41,176 nt of DNA, taken from NCBI GenBank assembly GCA_019912885.1, contig JAIOHV010000102.1:1-41176 (forward strand), given 5' to 3'. Below the pieces are notes generated by a model that saw only the letters and a program-made list of their open reading frames with translations, was not told where the DNA came from and made no database searches. A program made the translations under genes and the position numbers. Each line of letters opens with the position of its first letter. The first letter of the stretch is position 1. This document shows, one piece after another, positions 29,961 through 37,864 of this stretch. This DNA comes from a bacterium. Its GTDB lineage: Bacteria > Lernaellota > Lernaellaia > JACKCT01.

Positions 29961-31643
29961 ATGTTACGTTTCATGAAGTTATTCTGGACGATTGTGCTGG
30001 CCGTCGGCGTGTTCGCCTTCGCCCATGCGGAGGAAAGCAAGGACTGCCACACGCTGATGGGGACGTTTGAGTACGACGGTTCGTCGCACTTCGACGACAC
30101 GCCGACCGCGTTTCGCCACGCAGGCGACACGCTCGCGATGGCCGGGTGGACGGCGAAGAACGACGCGGCTTCGGACGCCGACGGCTTTGTTTCGCTGTGG
30201 CGGCCGTTTTCCAAGGAAACGAAGATTTCGACGGAGTGGGACGGCCCCGCCGCCGGGTTCGACTCCTTCAACGACGCCTGGCTCGACCCGACGCTGCCCG
30301 CCGGCCCATTTGCCGCCGCGGGGTATTCGTCGAACACGGGCACCGGCGGCGATTTCACGCTCGTGATTTTCGACGAGGACGGCACGCCCGTGAAGGAAGA
30401 TCTGTTCGACGCGGGCGCGTCCGGCGAGGACTGCGCGTTCGCGGTGACGCGGTCTGGCGACGCGCTCTACGCGGTGGGATACGGAACGCCCGGCGGACAG
30501 GCGCACGTGGACTGGCTTGTCATCAAATACGATCTCTCGGGCAATCGCCTGTGGGAACGCACGTACGCGGGCGAAACCGCGGGCCACGACGTCGCCCGCA
30601 AGGTCGCGCCCGATGGCGAAGGCGGCATTATCGTGGGCGGCGAGACGTGGGGGCCGACCGGGCCGCGTCTGACGGGCGTGCAATGGAATAGCGGCGGAAA
30701 CGTCGTGCGCAGCGGCGTTTTGCAGCCGCCCGTCGGCACGACGCGCACGGTGGTGACGAACATCGTGGTGGTGGACGAAACGATTCTCATCGGCGGAAAC
30801 TACCACGGCGCCAACGACGCCTTCATCTCGTCCGACGCCCAAACGATCGACGCATCGCGCGCGGCGGGCTCCTTCAACCCGGACTTGTCCCCGGGCGCGC
30901 TCGAACAAACGGTCCTGGAGAGTTTCGCCGACGGCTCGGTCCCCACGATGGATCTGGCGACGTTCGCCTTCAACCCCCCGGACGTGACCGCCCCGGCCAA
31001 GGGACCGGACCAGGAGACGCTCGTTGAGGCGTACGACGCATCGGGCACGTCCGCGTGGTATGGGACTTGGGACCCGTCCGACCAGGGGTTGCTTGGCGTC
31101 ATCAACACGTTCGACGACAACGGCGACGTGCTTTTCGCCGGCGGGCACACGATCGACGGCGACGGCACGACGCGGGCGGCGCTGCTTTATTTCGATCACA
31201 CGGATTGGGACCAGGCCAAGCGCACCTTCGTCTTACCGCACTTTCTCGAAGTGTCGGGCAAGATCACCGACACGCAGAACACCTTCGACACCACGGTGTT
31301 CGTCCAGTACACGCCCGATCTTTCGGGAATCGGCGACGACGACGACGACGATGCCGATGACGACGATGCCGGCGACGACGACATGGATCCCATCGAATAC
31401 CTGGCCGGCGCGATCCGGTTCAAGGGGCCGGATTCGGCCTTTTTCGACATCCAGCTCTTCTTGCTCTCCCTCGACTGCCCGCCGGGCGACGATGACGACG
31501 ACGCGGACGATGACGATGCCGTCGACGATGACGACACGGCCGACGACGACGACGCGAACGACGACGGGAACGACGACGATGACGACGATGACAAAGGCGA
31601 CGATGACGACGACGACGACGGCTGTGGAGGTTGCGGCTGCTGA
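29961..31643 (+). CDS. Secreted propeller-like protein with Asp-rich tail ending in a Cys cluster
   Basis: 560 residues, ATG 29961 with GGGAG 6 nt upstream. Sec signal (F-W-T-I-V-L-A-V-G-V-F-A-F-A-H-A) without lipobox. Residues about 30-430 carry degenerate beta-propeller-like repeats (W-L-V-I-K-Y-D-L-S-G-N-R-L-W-E-R-T-Y, then G-G-I-I-V-G-G), like bacterial SBBP/delta-60-type repeats. An Asp-rich block near 460, a ~40-residue folded insert, and a second Asp-rich block (about 512-553) follow. The chain ends G-C-G-G-C-G-C. This parallels the G-G-G-C-C-G-G end of the FG-GAP protein at 15652-18027. Probably displayed at the cell surface; function unknown. Confidence 0.75.
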   Translation: MLRFMKLFWTIVLAVGVFAFAHAEESKDCHTLMGTFEYDGSSHFDDTPTAFRHAGDTLAMAGWTAKNDAASDADGFVSLWRPFSKETKISTEWDGPAAGFDSFNDAWLDPTLPAGPFAAAGYSSNTGTGGDFTLVIFDEDGTPVKEDLFDAGASGEDCAFAVTRSGDALYAVGYGTPGGQAHVDWLVIKYDLSGNRLWERTYAGETAGHDVARKVAPDGEGGIIVGGETWGPTGPRLTGVQWNSGGNVVRSGVLQPPVGTTRTVVTNIVVVDETILIGGNYHGANDAFISSDAQTIDASRAAGSFNPDLSPGALEQTVLESFADGSVPTMDLATFAFNPPDVTAPAKGPDQETLVEAYDASGTSAWYGTWDPSDQGLLGVINTFDDNGDVLFAGGHTIDGDGTTRAALLYFDHTDWDQAKRTFVLPHFLEVSGKITDTQNTFDTTVFVQYTPDLSGIGDDDDDDADDDDAGDDDMDPIEYLAGAIRFKGPDSAFFDIQLFLLSLDCPPGDDDDDADDDDAVDDDDTADDDDANDDGNDDDDDDDKGDDDDDDDGCGGCGC

Positions 31644-31689
31644 CCGGCCGCGCGGCACGGGGCGGGAACGCAACGGCGGACGCCCGAAC

Positions 31690-31975
31690 GAATGGACAAA
31701 ATGGACCGAATGGACCGAATGGACAGGATGGACAGGTTGCTGGAAGCGCGCGGCGGGTCGGACGGATTTTGATCGGGGGCAGGCGGCGCGCGCGTCAGGT
31801 TTGCGTTTCGTCCATGAGGTCCATTTTGTCCATGATGTCCATGCGCCTTGCGCCGCCGCCTTGACGCTGCTGGAAGCGCGCGGCGGGTAGGACGAATTTT
31901 GGATGGGGGTAGGCGGCGCGCGCGTCAGGTTTGCGTTTCGTCCATGAGGTCCATTTTGTCCATGATGTCCATGCG
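31690..31975. repeat. Nonamer inverted-array element and its 130-bp tandem duplicate
   Basis: Left arm 31690-31735: five ATGGACNNN units (NNN = AAA, CGA, CGA, AGG, AGG). Core about 31737-31808. Right arm 31808-31852: inverted GTCCAT units. A second copy of core plus right arm follows with a 130-bp period (TGGAAGCGCG at 31741 and 31871). The core also occurs inverted at 33607-33680. The 403-bp gap 31644-32046 holds no gene. Confidence 0.88.
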
Positions 31976-32046
31976 CGTCGCGCCGCCGCCTTGACGCTGC
32001 CCGGACGGACGGCAAGAATCCGTCAACCCCTTTCCCCCGCGAGATC

Positions 32047-32898
32047 ATGGCCCACGCAGACAATCCCGAAGCCGACGCGCTTCTCGACAAGGAATTTCCC
32101 GTCCTGGACAAGGGCTTCGTGCGCCTTGTCGATTACCTCGGCTCGGACGCGCGCATCGTGCAGTCGGCGCGCGTGTCGTATGGCGCGGGCACCAAAACGG
32201 TGCGCGAGGACAAGGGGCTGATCGACTACCTGATGCGTCACCGGCATACGTCGCCGTTCGAGCAGGTGAACTTCACGTTCCACGTGAAAATGCCGATCTT
32301 CGTGGCGCGTCAATGGGTCAGGCACCGCACCGCGCGCATGAACGAAATCAGCGGCCGTTATTCCGTGATGCGCGACGAGTTCTATGTGCCCGAGATCGAG
32401 CACGTGAATTTCCAGAGCGAGACGAACCGGCAGGGGCGCGCGGACCAGGCCGCGCCCGAGGCGATCGCCGCGAAGTTCCGCGACGATCTCGTGCGGATGA
32501 ATCGCGAGACCTACGAGCACTATGAGGCGCTGCTGGCCGAGGGCGTTTCGCGCGAGCTGTCGCGCATCAATCTGCCGTTATCGCTTTACACGGAGTTTTA
32601 CTGGCAGATGGACCTGCACAACCTGTTTCATTTCCTCAGTCTGCGCCTGGACGCGCACGCACAGCTCGAAATCCGCCTGTTTTCGCGCGCCATTGCCGAT
32701 ATCGTGAAGGTGGTGTGTCCGTTCGCGTACGAGTCTTTCGAGCGCCACATCCTTAACGGCCGGCGTTTTGCGTCCGACGAGATCGACGCGATCCGCGCGA
32801 TGATCAAGGGCGAAAAGCCGGACCTGCCCAAGCGGCGGATGGCGGAGTTTTTGGCGAAGCTGGGGATGGCGGAGGAAGAGGACGAACCGGAGAGTTGA
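32047..32898 (+). CDS. thyX: FAD-dependent thymidylate synthase ThyX
   Basis: 283 residues from ATG 32047. The ThyX signature R-H-R-x5-N-E-x-S-x-R-Y is present as R-H-R-T-A-R-M-N-E-I-S-G-R-Y (about 97-110); also L-M-R-H-R-H-T-S-P-F-E-Q and, later, R-I-N-L-P-L-S-L-Y-T-E-F-Y-W-Q-M-D-L-H-N-L-F-H-F. It methylates dUMP to dTMP using methylene-THF, FAD and NADPH. Slightly longer than many ThyX because of an acidic C-terminal tail (E-E-E-D-E-P-E-S). Single gene; a nonamer array starts 16 nt after its stop. Confidence 0.97.
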   Translation: MAHADNPEADALLDKEFPVLDKGFVRLVDYLGSDARIVQSARVSYGAGTKTVREDKGLIDYLMRHRHTSPFEQVNFTFHVKMPIFVARQWVRHRTARMNEISGRYSVMRDEFYVPEIEHVNFQSETNRQGRADQAAPEAIAAKFRDDLVRMNRETYEHYEALLAEGVSRELSRINLPLSLYTEFYWQMDLHNLFHFLSLRLDAHAQLEIRLFSRAIADIVKVVCPFAYESFERHILNGRRFASDEIDAIRAMIKGEKPDLPKRRMAEFLAKLGMAEEEDEPES

Positions 32899-32913
32899 GC
32901 GTGGAAACCGCTG

Positions 32914-32955
32914 CCATGGACATGATGGACAAAATGGACTGAATGGACATGGACA
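32914..32955. repeat. Nonamer array between thyX and a four-helix-bundle gene
   Basis: ATGGAC units followed by ATG, AAA and TGA, then two more ATGGAC. The last units supply the start of the next gene (Met-Asp-Met-Asp-Lys). Confidence 0.85.
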
Positions 32956-33548
32956 AAACGAACAAAAGGCCGGCAACCGCAAACCGCGACGGCGGAATCA
33001 TCGTCAAACACGGTGGCTATCGCAACCTGAAAAGCTTCCGGATTGCACAACTTGTTTTTGATGTGACGGTTCGTTTTTGCGAACGCTACATCGACAAGAA
33101 AAGCCGCACGCGCGATCAGATGGTGCAGGCCGCGCGCTCGGGCGTGCAGAACATCGCCGAAGGCAGCGTCGCAAGCGGTACGTCGAAAAAGAGCGAGATG
33201 AAATTGACGAACGTGGCGCGCGCGAGCCTTGAAGAGTTGCGCCTTGATTACGAGGATTTTCTTCGTCAGCGGAATTATTCGCCTTGGCCGGCGGACGATC
33301 CGCGACGAACGCCCCTGATCGAACGGCGTTGTTCGACCGCGGACGACGTCGCCGCGTGGGTGAAGGAAAATGCGCCGGCGCGATCCGCCTTTGCGGAAAC
33401 GGCCGCCAACGCCGCGCTCGTTTTGACCGGCGTGGCGATACACCTTTTGGGCAAGCAGCTTGCCGCGCAGGCGGACGCGTTCGTAAGCGAAGGCGGCTTC
33501 ACCGAGCGCCTGTATCGCACGCGCAAGGACCGCCGCGACGGACCCTGA
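32943..33548 (+). CDS. Four-helix-bundle suffix-domain protein
   Basis: 201 residues from ATG 32943; a start two codons later is equally possible, both lying in the nonamer array. After a polar lead (K-H-G-G-Y-R-N-L-K-S-F) the S23/IVS-type bundle follows: A-Q-L-V-F-D-V-T-V-R-F-C, D-Q-M-V-Q-A-A-R-S-G-V-Q-N-I-A-E-G-S and L-T-N-V-A-R-A-S-L-E-E-L-R-L-D-Y-E-D-F-L. The ~80-residue C-terminal extension with a hydrophobic helix (A-A-N-A-A-L-V-L-T-G-V-A-I-H-L-L) and F-x-E-x-G-G-F-T-E-R-L-Y-R-x-R fits the four-helix-bundle suffix family. Nucleic-acid binding is likely, role unknown. Flanked on both sides by nonamer arrays, as the first four-helix gene is by heptamers. Confidence 0.87.
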   Translation: MDMDKTNKRPATANRDGGIIVKHGGYRNLKSFRIAQLVFDVTVRFCERYIDKKSRTRDQMVQAARSGVQNIAEGSVASGTSKKSEMKLTNVARASLEELRLDYEDFLRQRNYSPWPADDPRRTPLIERRCSTADDVAAWVKENAPARSAFAETAANAALVLTGVAIHLLGKQLAAQADAFVSEGGFTERLYRTRKDRRDGP

Positions 33549-33572
33549 ACGCGCGCAAGGCTCGCCGAACGC

Positions 33573-33723
33573 CCATGGACACCATGGACAAAATGGACTG
33601 AATGGACGACGCGCAAACCTGACGCGCGCCGCCTACCCCCGCTCAAAATCCGTCCTGCCCGCGACGCACTTCCAATAACCCGTCCATCATGTCCATTCAG
33701 TCCATTCGGTCCATTTCGTCCAC
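33573..33723. repeat. Nonamer inverted-array element with reversed core
   Basis: Left arm 33573-33606: ATGGAC units with ACC, AAA, TGA and GAC. Core 33607-33680 is the reverse complement of the core at 31737-31808. Right arm 33681-33723: GTCCAT units with CAT, TCA, TCG and TTC. The core is thus inverted relative to the arms. Confidence 0.88.
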
Positions 33724-33826
33724 CCTGTAGCCTTCCTTCCCTTTCAGGATATTCCAGCTTTACGCCAAAACGCCGATAGATAACGATGACCGACATGGTT
33801 TTTTGAAAAAACGGAGTTTTTTTAAA

Positions 33827-35653
33827 ATGTGCGGAATTATTGGCTACATCGGCGGCAAGGACGCGCGGGACATCCTGATCGACGGGCTCAAAAAGCTCGA
33901 ATACCGCGGCTACGACTCGGCCGGCGTCGCGCTGGTCCATGACGGCGAGCTTCGCCTTCGCCGCTCCGTCGGCAAGCTCATCAACCTGGAATCCAGCCTC
34001 GCCGAGGTGCCGATCGACGGCACGCTCGGCATCGGGCACACCCGTTGGGCCACGCACGGCCGCCCCACCGAGCAAAACGCCCATCCGCACGTCGTCGACG
34101 GCATCGCCATCGTCCATAACGGCATCATCGAAAACCACACCGACCTGCGCGACGAGCTGGCGAAAAAAGGGTGCGTCTTTTCGAGCGACACCGACACCGA
34201 GATCGTCGCGCATCTGATCCGGCTCGCGCACGATCGCGGCCTGAACCTGTTCGACTCGGTCAAGGAAGCCCTCACGCACGTTGAGGGCGTGTACGCGCTT
34301 TTGGTCGTCAGCAGGCACGAGCCCGACCGCATGATCGTCGCGCGCAAGGCGAGCCCGCTGATCGTCGCGCTCGGCGACGGCGAAAACTTCGTCGCCTCGG
34401 ACGTCCCGGCGATCCTCAATCACGCCAACAAGATCGTGTACCTGGAGGACGACGATATCGCGATTGTGAAGCGCGACGGCGTCCGCGTGTTCCACGGCGA
34501 CGCCGAAGTCGAGCGCCCGTCCCGCGTCATCGCGTGGAATCCCGTGGCCGCGGAAAAAGAGGGCCACAAGCACTTCATGCACAAGGAGATTTTCGAGCAG
34601 CCGCAGGCGATCATCTCGAGCCTGGAGGGACGCTTCACCCTGCCCGAGGGAAACGTCTATTTCGACGGCGGCGGCCTCGAGGCCATCAACGCCGCGGACG
34701 TCCAGCGCGTCACCCTGCTGGCCTGCGGAACCGCCTGGCATGCCGCGCAGATCGGCCGCTTTTTCATCGAAACGCTCGCCGGCATCCCCTGCGAGGTCGA
34801 TCTCGGCAGCGAATACCGCTACCGCGATCCCATCGTGCAAAACGGCGCGCTGTGCGTCGTCGTTTCGCAGTCCGGCGAGACCGCCGACACGCTCGCGAGC
34901 CTTCGCGAAGCCAAATCGCGCGGCGCAAGGTCGATCGCGGTCTGCAACGTGCAGGAGTCGTCCATCGCGCGCACGGCCGACGCGGTCTGCTACACGCACG
35001 CCGGCCCGGAGATCGGCGTCGCCTCGACCAAGGCTTTCACGACGCAGCTCGCGGTGCTGATGCTGGTGGCGATCTGGCTTGGCCGGCGCAACGGATTTTT
35101 GTCGGAAAAGGACGCGGCGACGCACCTTTCGGAACTGGCGCGCATGCCGGTGCGCATGCAGCAGATCCTCGCGGGCGAGGAAAAGATCCGCGAGATCGCG
35201 CGCACGGCGCGCAACGCGAAAGGTTACCTGTACCTGGGCCGGCACGTGCAGCACTACATCGCGCTCGAGGGCGCGCTGAAGCTCAAGGAGATCAGCTACC
35301 TGCACGCGGAGGGCTATGCCGCGGGGGAAATGAAGCACGGCCCGATCGCACTGATCGACGAGGAGATGCTCGTCGTCGCCATCGCGCCCAAAGCGCCGAC
35401 CTACGAGAAGATGCTGTCGAACGTGGAGGAAACCAAGGCCCGCGGAGGGCGCGTGCTGTCGATCGTCACCAAGGGCGACACGGCCGTCGCGCGCCGCAGC
35501 GACCACGTCATCGAAATCCCGACCTGCCCCGCGATCGTCTCGCCGCTTTTGACCGTCCTGCCCCTGCAACTGCTCGCGTATCACATCGCCGACCTGCAAG
35601 GCACGGACGTGGACCAGCCCAGAAACCTGGCCAAGAGCGTGACGGTGGAGTGA
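33827..35653 (+). CDS. glmS: Glutamine--fructose-6-phosphate aminotransferase
   Basis: 608 residues, the standard GlmS length. ATG 33827 places Cys2 (M-C-G-I-I-G-Y) as the N-terminal glutaminase nucleophile; GGAG is 10 nt upstream. The amidotransferase domain has Y-R-G-Y-D-S-A-G and T-R-W-A-T-H-G; two SIS domains follow (A-C-G-T-A-W-H-A; S-Q-S-G-E-T-A-D-T; S-T-K-A-F-T) and the chain ends P-R-N-L-A-K-S-V-T-V-E, the canonical C-terminus. It makes glucosamine-6-phosphate for peptidoglycan and LPS. Single gene; no glmS ribozyme is visible in the short upstream region. Confidence 0.98.
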   Translation: MCGIIGYIGGKDARDILIDGLKKLEYRGYDSAGVALVHDGELRLRRSVGKLINLESSLAEVPIDGTLGIGHTRWATHGRPTEQNAHPHVVDGIAIVHNGIIENHTDLRDELAKKGCVFSSDTDTEIVAHLIRLAHDRGLNLFDSVKEALTHVEGVYALLVVSRHEPDRMIVARKASPLIVALGDGENFVASDVPAILNHANKIVYLEDDDIAIVKRDGVRVFHGDAEVERPSRVIAWNPVAAEKEGHKHFMHKEIFEQPQAIISSLEGRFTLPEGNVYFDGGGLEAINAADVQRVTLLACGTAWHAAQIGRFFIETLAGIPCEVDLGSEYRYRDPIVQNGALCVVVSQSGETADTLASLREAKSRGARSIAVCNVQESSIARTADAVCYTHAGPEIGVASTKAFTTQLAVLMLVAIWLGRRNGFLSEKDAATHLSELARMPVRMQQILAGEEKIREIARTARNAKGYLYLGRHVQHYIALEGALKLKEISYLHAEGYAAGEMKHGPIALIDEEMLVVAIAPKAPTYEKMLSNVEETKARGGRVLSIVTKGDTAVARRSDHVIEIPTCPAIVSPLLTVLPLQLLAYHIADLQGTDVDQPRNLAKSVTVE

Positions 35654-35667
35654 GGGTGGAAGGCCGT

Positions 35668-35695
35668 CAGCAATCAGCCATCAGCCGTCAGCAAT
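35668..35695. repeat. Heptamer array (CAGCAAT/CAGCCAT/CAGCCGT)
   Basis: Four 7-bp units, 14 nt after the glmS stop. Confidence 0.75.
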
Positions 35696-35753
35696 CTGAA
35701 TAGCCTCGGACCCATCATTGGCACGCGCTCAGGAGGGGCCGCTTCCGTCAGAG

Positions 35754-35920
35754 CCGCGACCGTCAGGGAGCGGGCTGGATCGCATCGGCAATAACGCGAC
35801 GCCGCCGGGGGGTTCGGCGCCACCGGGATCATGCCGAACGGGGGTTCGGCGTTCCCCGGAGCAACGCACGCGTCGTGCGGCGTCGAAGCCACAAACGGAC
35901 GCCACGCCAAAGGCGTGGCG
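35754..35920. repeat. GA hairpin, CCTGGGA-type hairpin and a 9-bp-stem hairpin
   Basis: GA hairpin at 35754-35773 (loop GTCA). GCCGAAC-GGGG-GTTCGGC at 35833-35850 followed by GTTCCCCGG. CGCCACGCC-AAA-GGCGTGGCG at 35900-35920. The gap 35654-35957 contains only such repeats. Confidence 0.8.
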
Positions 35921-35957
35921 GGAGTGCGCGGGTATCGCGGGCGATCCGCGACCCGTC

Positions 35958-36260
35958 CTAAAACTCCGGCAGCATCCCCACGTCGTCCCGCGCGCGTTCG
36001 CGCGGATTGCGCGACAGAAAAATGTTCTCGTCGCTGAACACGCGGTGGAGGGGATCGCCCTTTTTGACCGTGCCGGCCGCGTCGGAAAACGCCGTGTAAA
36101 CCGGGTATCCGCCCGTCAAAAGCGCCAGCACGGACAGCTTGTCCAGAACGTACTCCGCGCCGAGAACCGCGCCCATCCGCTCGTGAAGTTTCAGTCTTTT
36201 TACTTGATGACGCGTTGCGTCATAACGGACCGCCGAAACGATGAATTCTTTTTTCCGCAT
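35958..36260 (-). CDS. Small DUF3892-like protein
   Basis: 100 residues from ATG 36260 with GGAG 8 nt upstream. It opens M-R-K-K-E-F-I-V-S-A-V-R-Y-D, then K-R-L-K-L-H, a helical middle, L-L-T-G-G-Y-P-V-Y-T-A-F, and a basic-acidic tail with V-F-S-D-E-N-I-F-L-S-R-N. The I-x-A-V-R-Y-D opening and the G-G-x-x-V-Y-T-A strand resemble DUF3892, a small domain of unknown role. Upstream frame extension contains repeat-poor, AT-rich DNA and no better start. Cytoplasmic; function not known. Confidence 0.68.
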   Translation of the reverse strand: MRKKEFIVSAVRYDATRHQVKRLKLHERMGAVLGAEYVLDKLSVLALLTGGYPVYTAFSDAAGTVKKGDPLHRVFSDENIFLSRNPRERARDDVGMLPEF

Positions 36261-36496
36261 TTTACAAACTCCAACATAAACCGCCAAAAAAACCGGCGGC
36301 AAGATGGCAACGAAACTCGCTTCTAATACTTCTAAAACGCCTGCTCTTAACGGCGCTGCTGCACCAAAAGTGAATATAGCGCAAATCGATCCGAATGTCC
36401 CGATTTTTTTCAGGTGGGCGCTATTTTTTTTGCGTTGGTGGGACGGCTCACAACGACACCGAAATAACTACGCGCAAACGCGCGGACTCCCTGACG

Positions 36497-37600
36497 TTAT
36501 TCTTTTATATCTTCGATGATCTGTACATCGAGCGCCCGAACGCGCTTAAGGAAGTCGCGCGGGTCGGACAAGAGGCGCTCCGGAGGATAAACGCCCCCCG
36601 GCAAATCCGCGAATTCGCCGGCCGCCGCCATCTTCGCGGCCACCAGGCACGGCGCGCTCGTGATGTGCGCGATGTGCCCGGAGTACAGCGCGGTCCAACT
36701 CGCTTCCGCGCCGTTTCGCGTTCCGCGCACCTCGACCCGCCCGGCGGAGATGTCCGGATCGCTCTTGCTTGCGAACAGCGGGATGATCGGGTTGAAGATT
36801 GAAAGCAGAACCTTGCGCCGGCGCTCCGTTTTCGTCAGCCCGAGCCGCGCCAGCCGCGCGACAAACGGAAATATCCACCTGGGAACGCACCCGCCGCGAA
36901 GCCACACGTTTTGCAGGCCGGGGATGAATCGCGGCAGCGTCACCGACTCGGCGTGCCCCGTATAAACGCACGGCACGTCGCCGAGCGGTTCGGGCATGCG
37001 CGCCATCTTCGTGCCGGTTCCGCACCGAACGCGCACCTCGCGGCCGTCCCGCCATTGCAGCGTGTCGCCGGTCATCAGGTGCATCACGTGCAGGATGTTC
37101 GCCGGGCCGACGTTTTCGTTCGCGCCCGCGGCCCAGAAGATGTCGACATCGCGCGGCGCGTCCATCGTATTGCAGCCGGCCTTCGCGAGCGCCTGCGTCA
37201 GCCCGGGGGAGTTCCCGAATCCGGTCAGCATCAACACGCCCGCCTCGCGCGCGGCGCCGTCGAGCTCGTACACGGAAAGGAATGCGTCGTAATCGTCCGC
37301 GATCGTCACGACGGGCTTGCGCGCGTCGATCGCCGCTTGCGCGACGAGGCGCTCGAAGCGATACGCCGGCCCGACGAAGCTGATCGCGGCGTCGTACTCG
37401 CGCATCGCGCCGGCGAGCGCGGCGCGATCCGTCACGTCGACGACGCGCGGCGCGAACTTCGTGTGCTCCCTGGCCGCCGCCTCGGCGCGCGTGCGATCGA
37501 TGTCGGCAATGGAGACGTGCTCGATGCCGGCGTCCGCCGCCATCAGCCGCCGCATCGCGACGGCCATCTCGCCCGCCCCGCCAAGAAACAGGATTCGCAT
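36497..37600 (-). CDS. Saccharopine dehydrogenase-like NAD(P)-binding oxidoreductase
   Basis: 367 residues from ATG 37600. Rossmann start M-R-I-L-F-L-G-G-A-G-E-M-A, then a beta-strand ending V-S-I-A-D-I-D-R-T-R and D-A-A-I-S-F-V-G-P as in the saccharopine dehydrogenase/LYS9 family. L-T-G-F-G-N-S-P-G-L-T is the usual junction to the C-terminal domain (N-x-x-P-G). The C-terminal part has hydrophobic stretches (W-I-F-P-F-V-A-R-L). Family members include lysine-pathway enzymes, carboxynorspermidine dehydrogenase and many uncharacterised reductases, so the reaction is not fixed. A CCTGGGA-family hairpin starts 10 bp upstream of the start codon. Start has no clear ribosome site; CGGGGCGGGCGAG lies downstream. 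Confidence 0.82.
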   Translation of the reverse strand: MRILFLGGAGEMAVAMRRLMAADAGIEHVSIADIDRTRAEAAAREHTKFAPRVVDVTDRAALAGAMREYDAAISFVGPAYRFERLVAQAAIDARKPVVTIADDYDAFLSVYELDGAAREAGVLMLTGFGNSPGLTQALAKAGCNTMDAPRDVDIFWAAGANENVGPANILHVMHLMTGDTLQWRDGREVRVRCGTGTKMARMPEPLGDVPCVYTGHAESVTLPRFIPGLQNVWLRGGCVPRWIFPFVARLARLGLTKTERRRKVLLSIFNPIIPLFASKSDPDISAGRVEVRGTRNGAEASWTALYSGHIAHITSAPCLVAAKMAAAGEFADLPGGVYPPERLLSDPRDFLKRVRALDVQIIEDIKE

Positions 37601-37609
37601 GCGTCACCC

Positions 37610-37743
37610 CCGGGACCGCGGGCGGCTCGCCCGCTTCGCAACTTTTTTGTATCCGCAGATTACGCCGATTTCGCCGATTGAAAATGCATGCCGGGTCGTT
37701 TGCCGTTTGCGGCATAAGCGGGCGAGCCGCCCGCGGTCCCAGG
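37610..37743. repeat. Inverted pair of CCTGGGA hairpins
   Basis: 37610-37638 (CCGGGACC + GCGGGCG-GCT-CGCCCGC + TTCG, plus strand) and 37716-37743 (same element, minus strand) with a 77-bp spacer. A BIME-like head-to-head arrangement. Confidence 0.85.
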
Positions 37744-37829
37744 ATCGTACCGGCGTTCGGCGCTCCCGGCTCCTTTCCGCCCTTTGCGTCTTCGCGGTGA
37801 AACCTCATAATGCGCGCGCGCGGACGCAT

Positions 37830-37856
37830 GCCGAGCTGGTGCTCGGCGGTCTCAGG
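37830..37856. repeat. CCTGGGA-family hairpin, GCCGAGC variant
   Basis: GCCGAGC-TGGT-GCTCGGC followed by GGTCTCAGG. Compared with GCCGAAC copies both arms changed (A to G, T to C), keeping pairing. It ends 9 nt before the GH4 start. Confidence 0.8.
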
Positions 37857-37864
37857 GGGAGAGC

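Noticed and set aside
31690-33723. CRISPR array
   Set aside because: Units are 9 bp with 3-nt variable parts, far too short for repeat-spacer structure, and no cas genes are near.
33724-33826. glmS ribozyme
   Set aside because: The region before glmS is only about 100 bp and lacks the ribozyme core pattern.
33275-35599. 774-codon minus-strand open frame opposite glmS
   Set aside because: Shadow of glmS running into repeat DNA.
36304-36519. 71-codon plus-strand frame
   Set aside because: No clear ribosome site or domain, AT-rich intergenic DNA, overlaps the stop of the convergent oxidoreductase gene.
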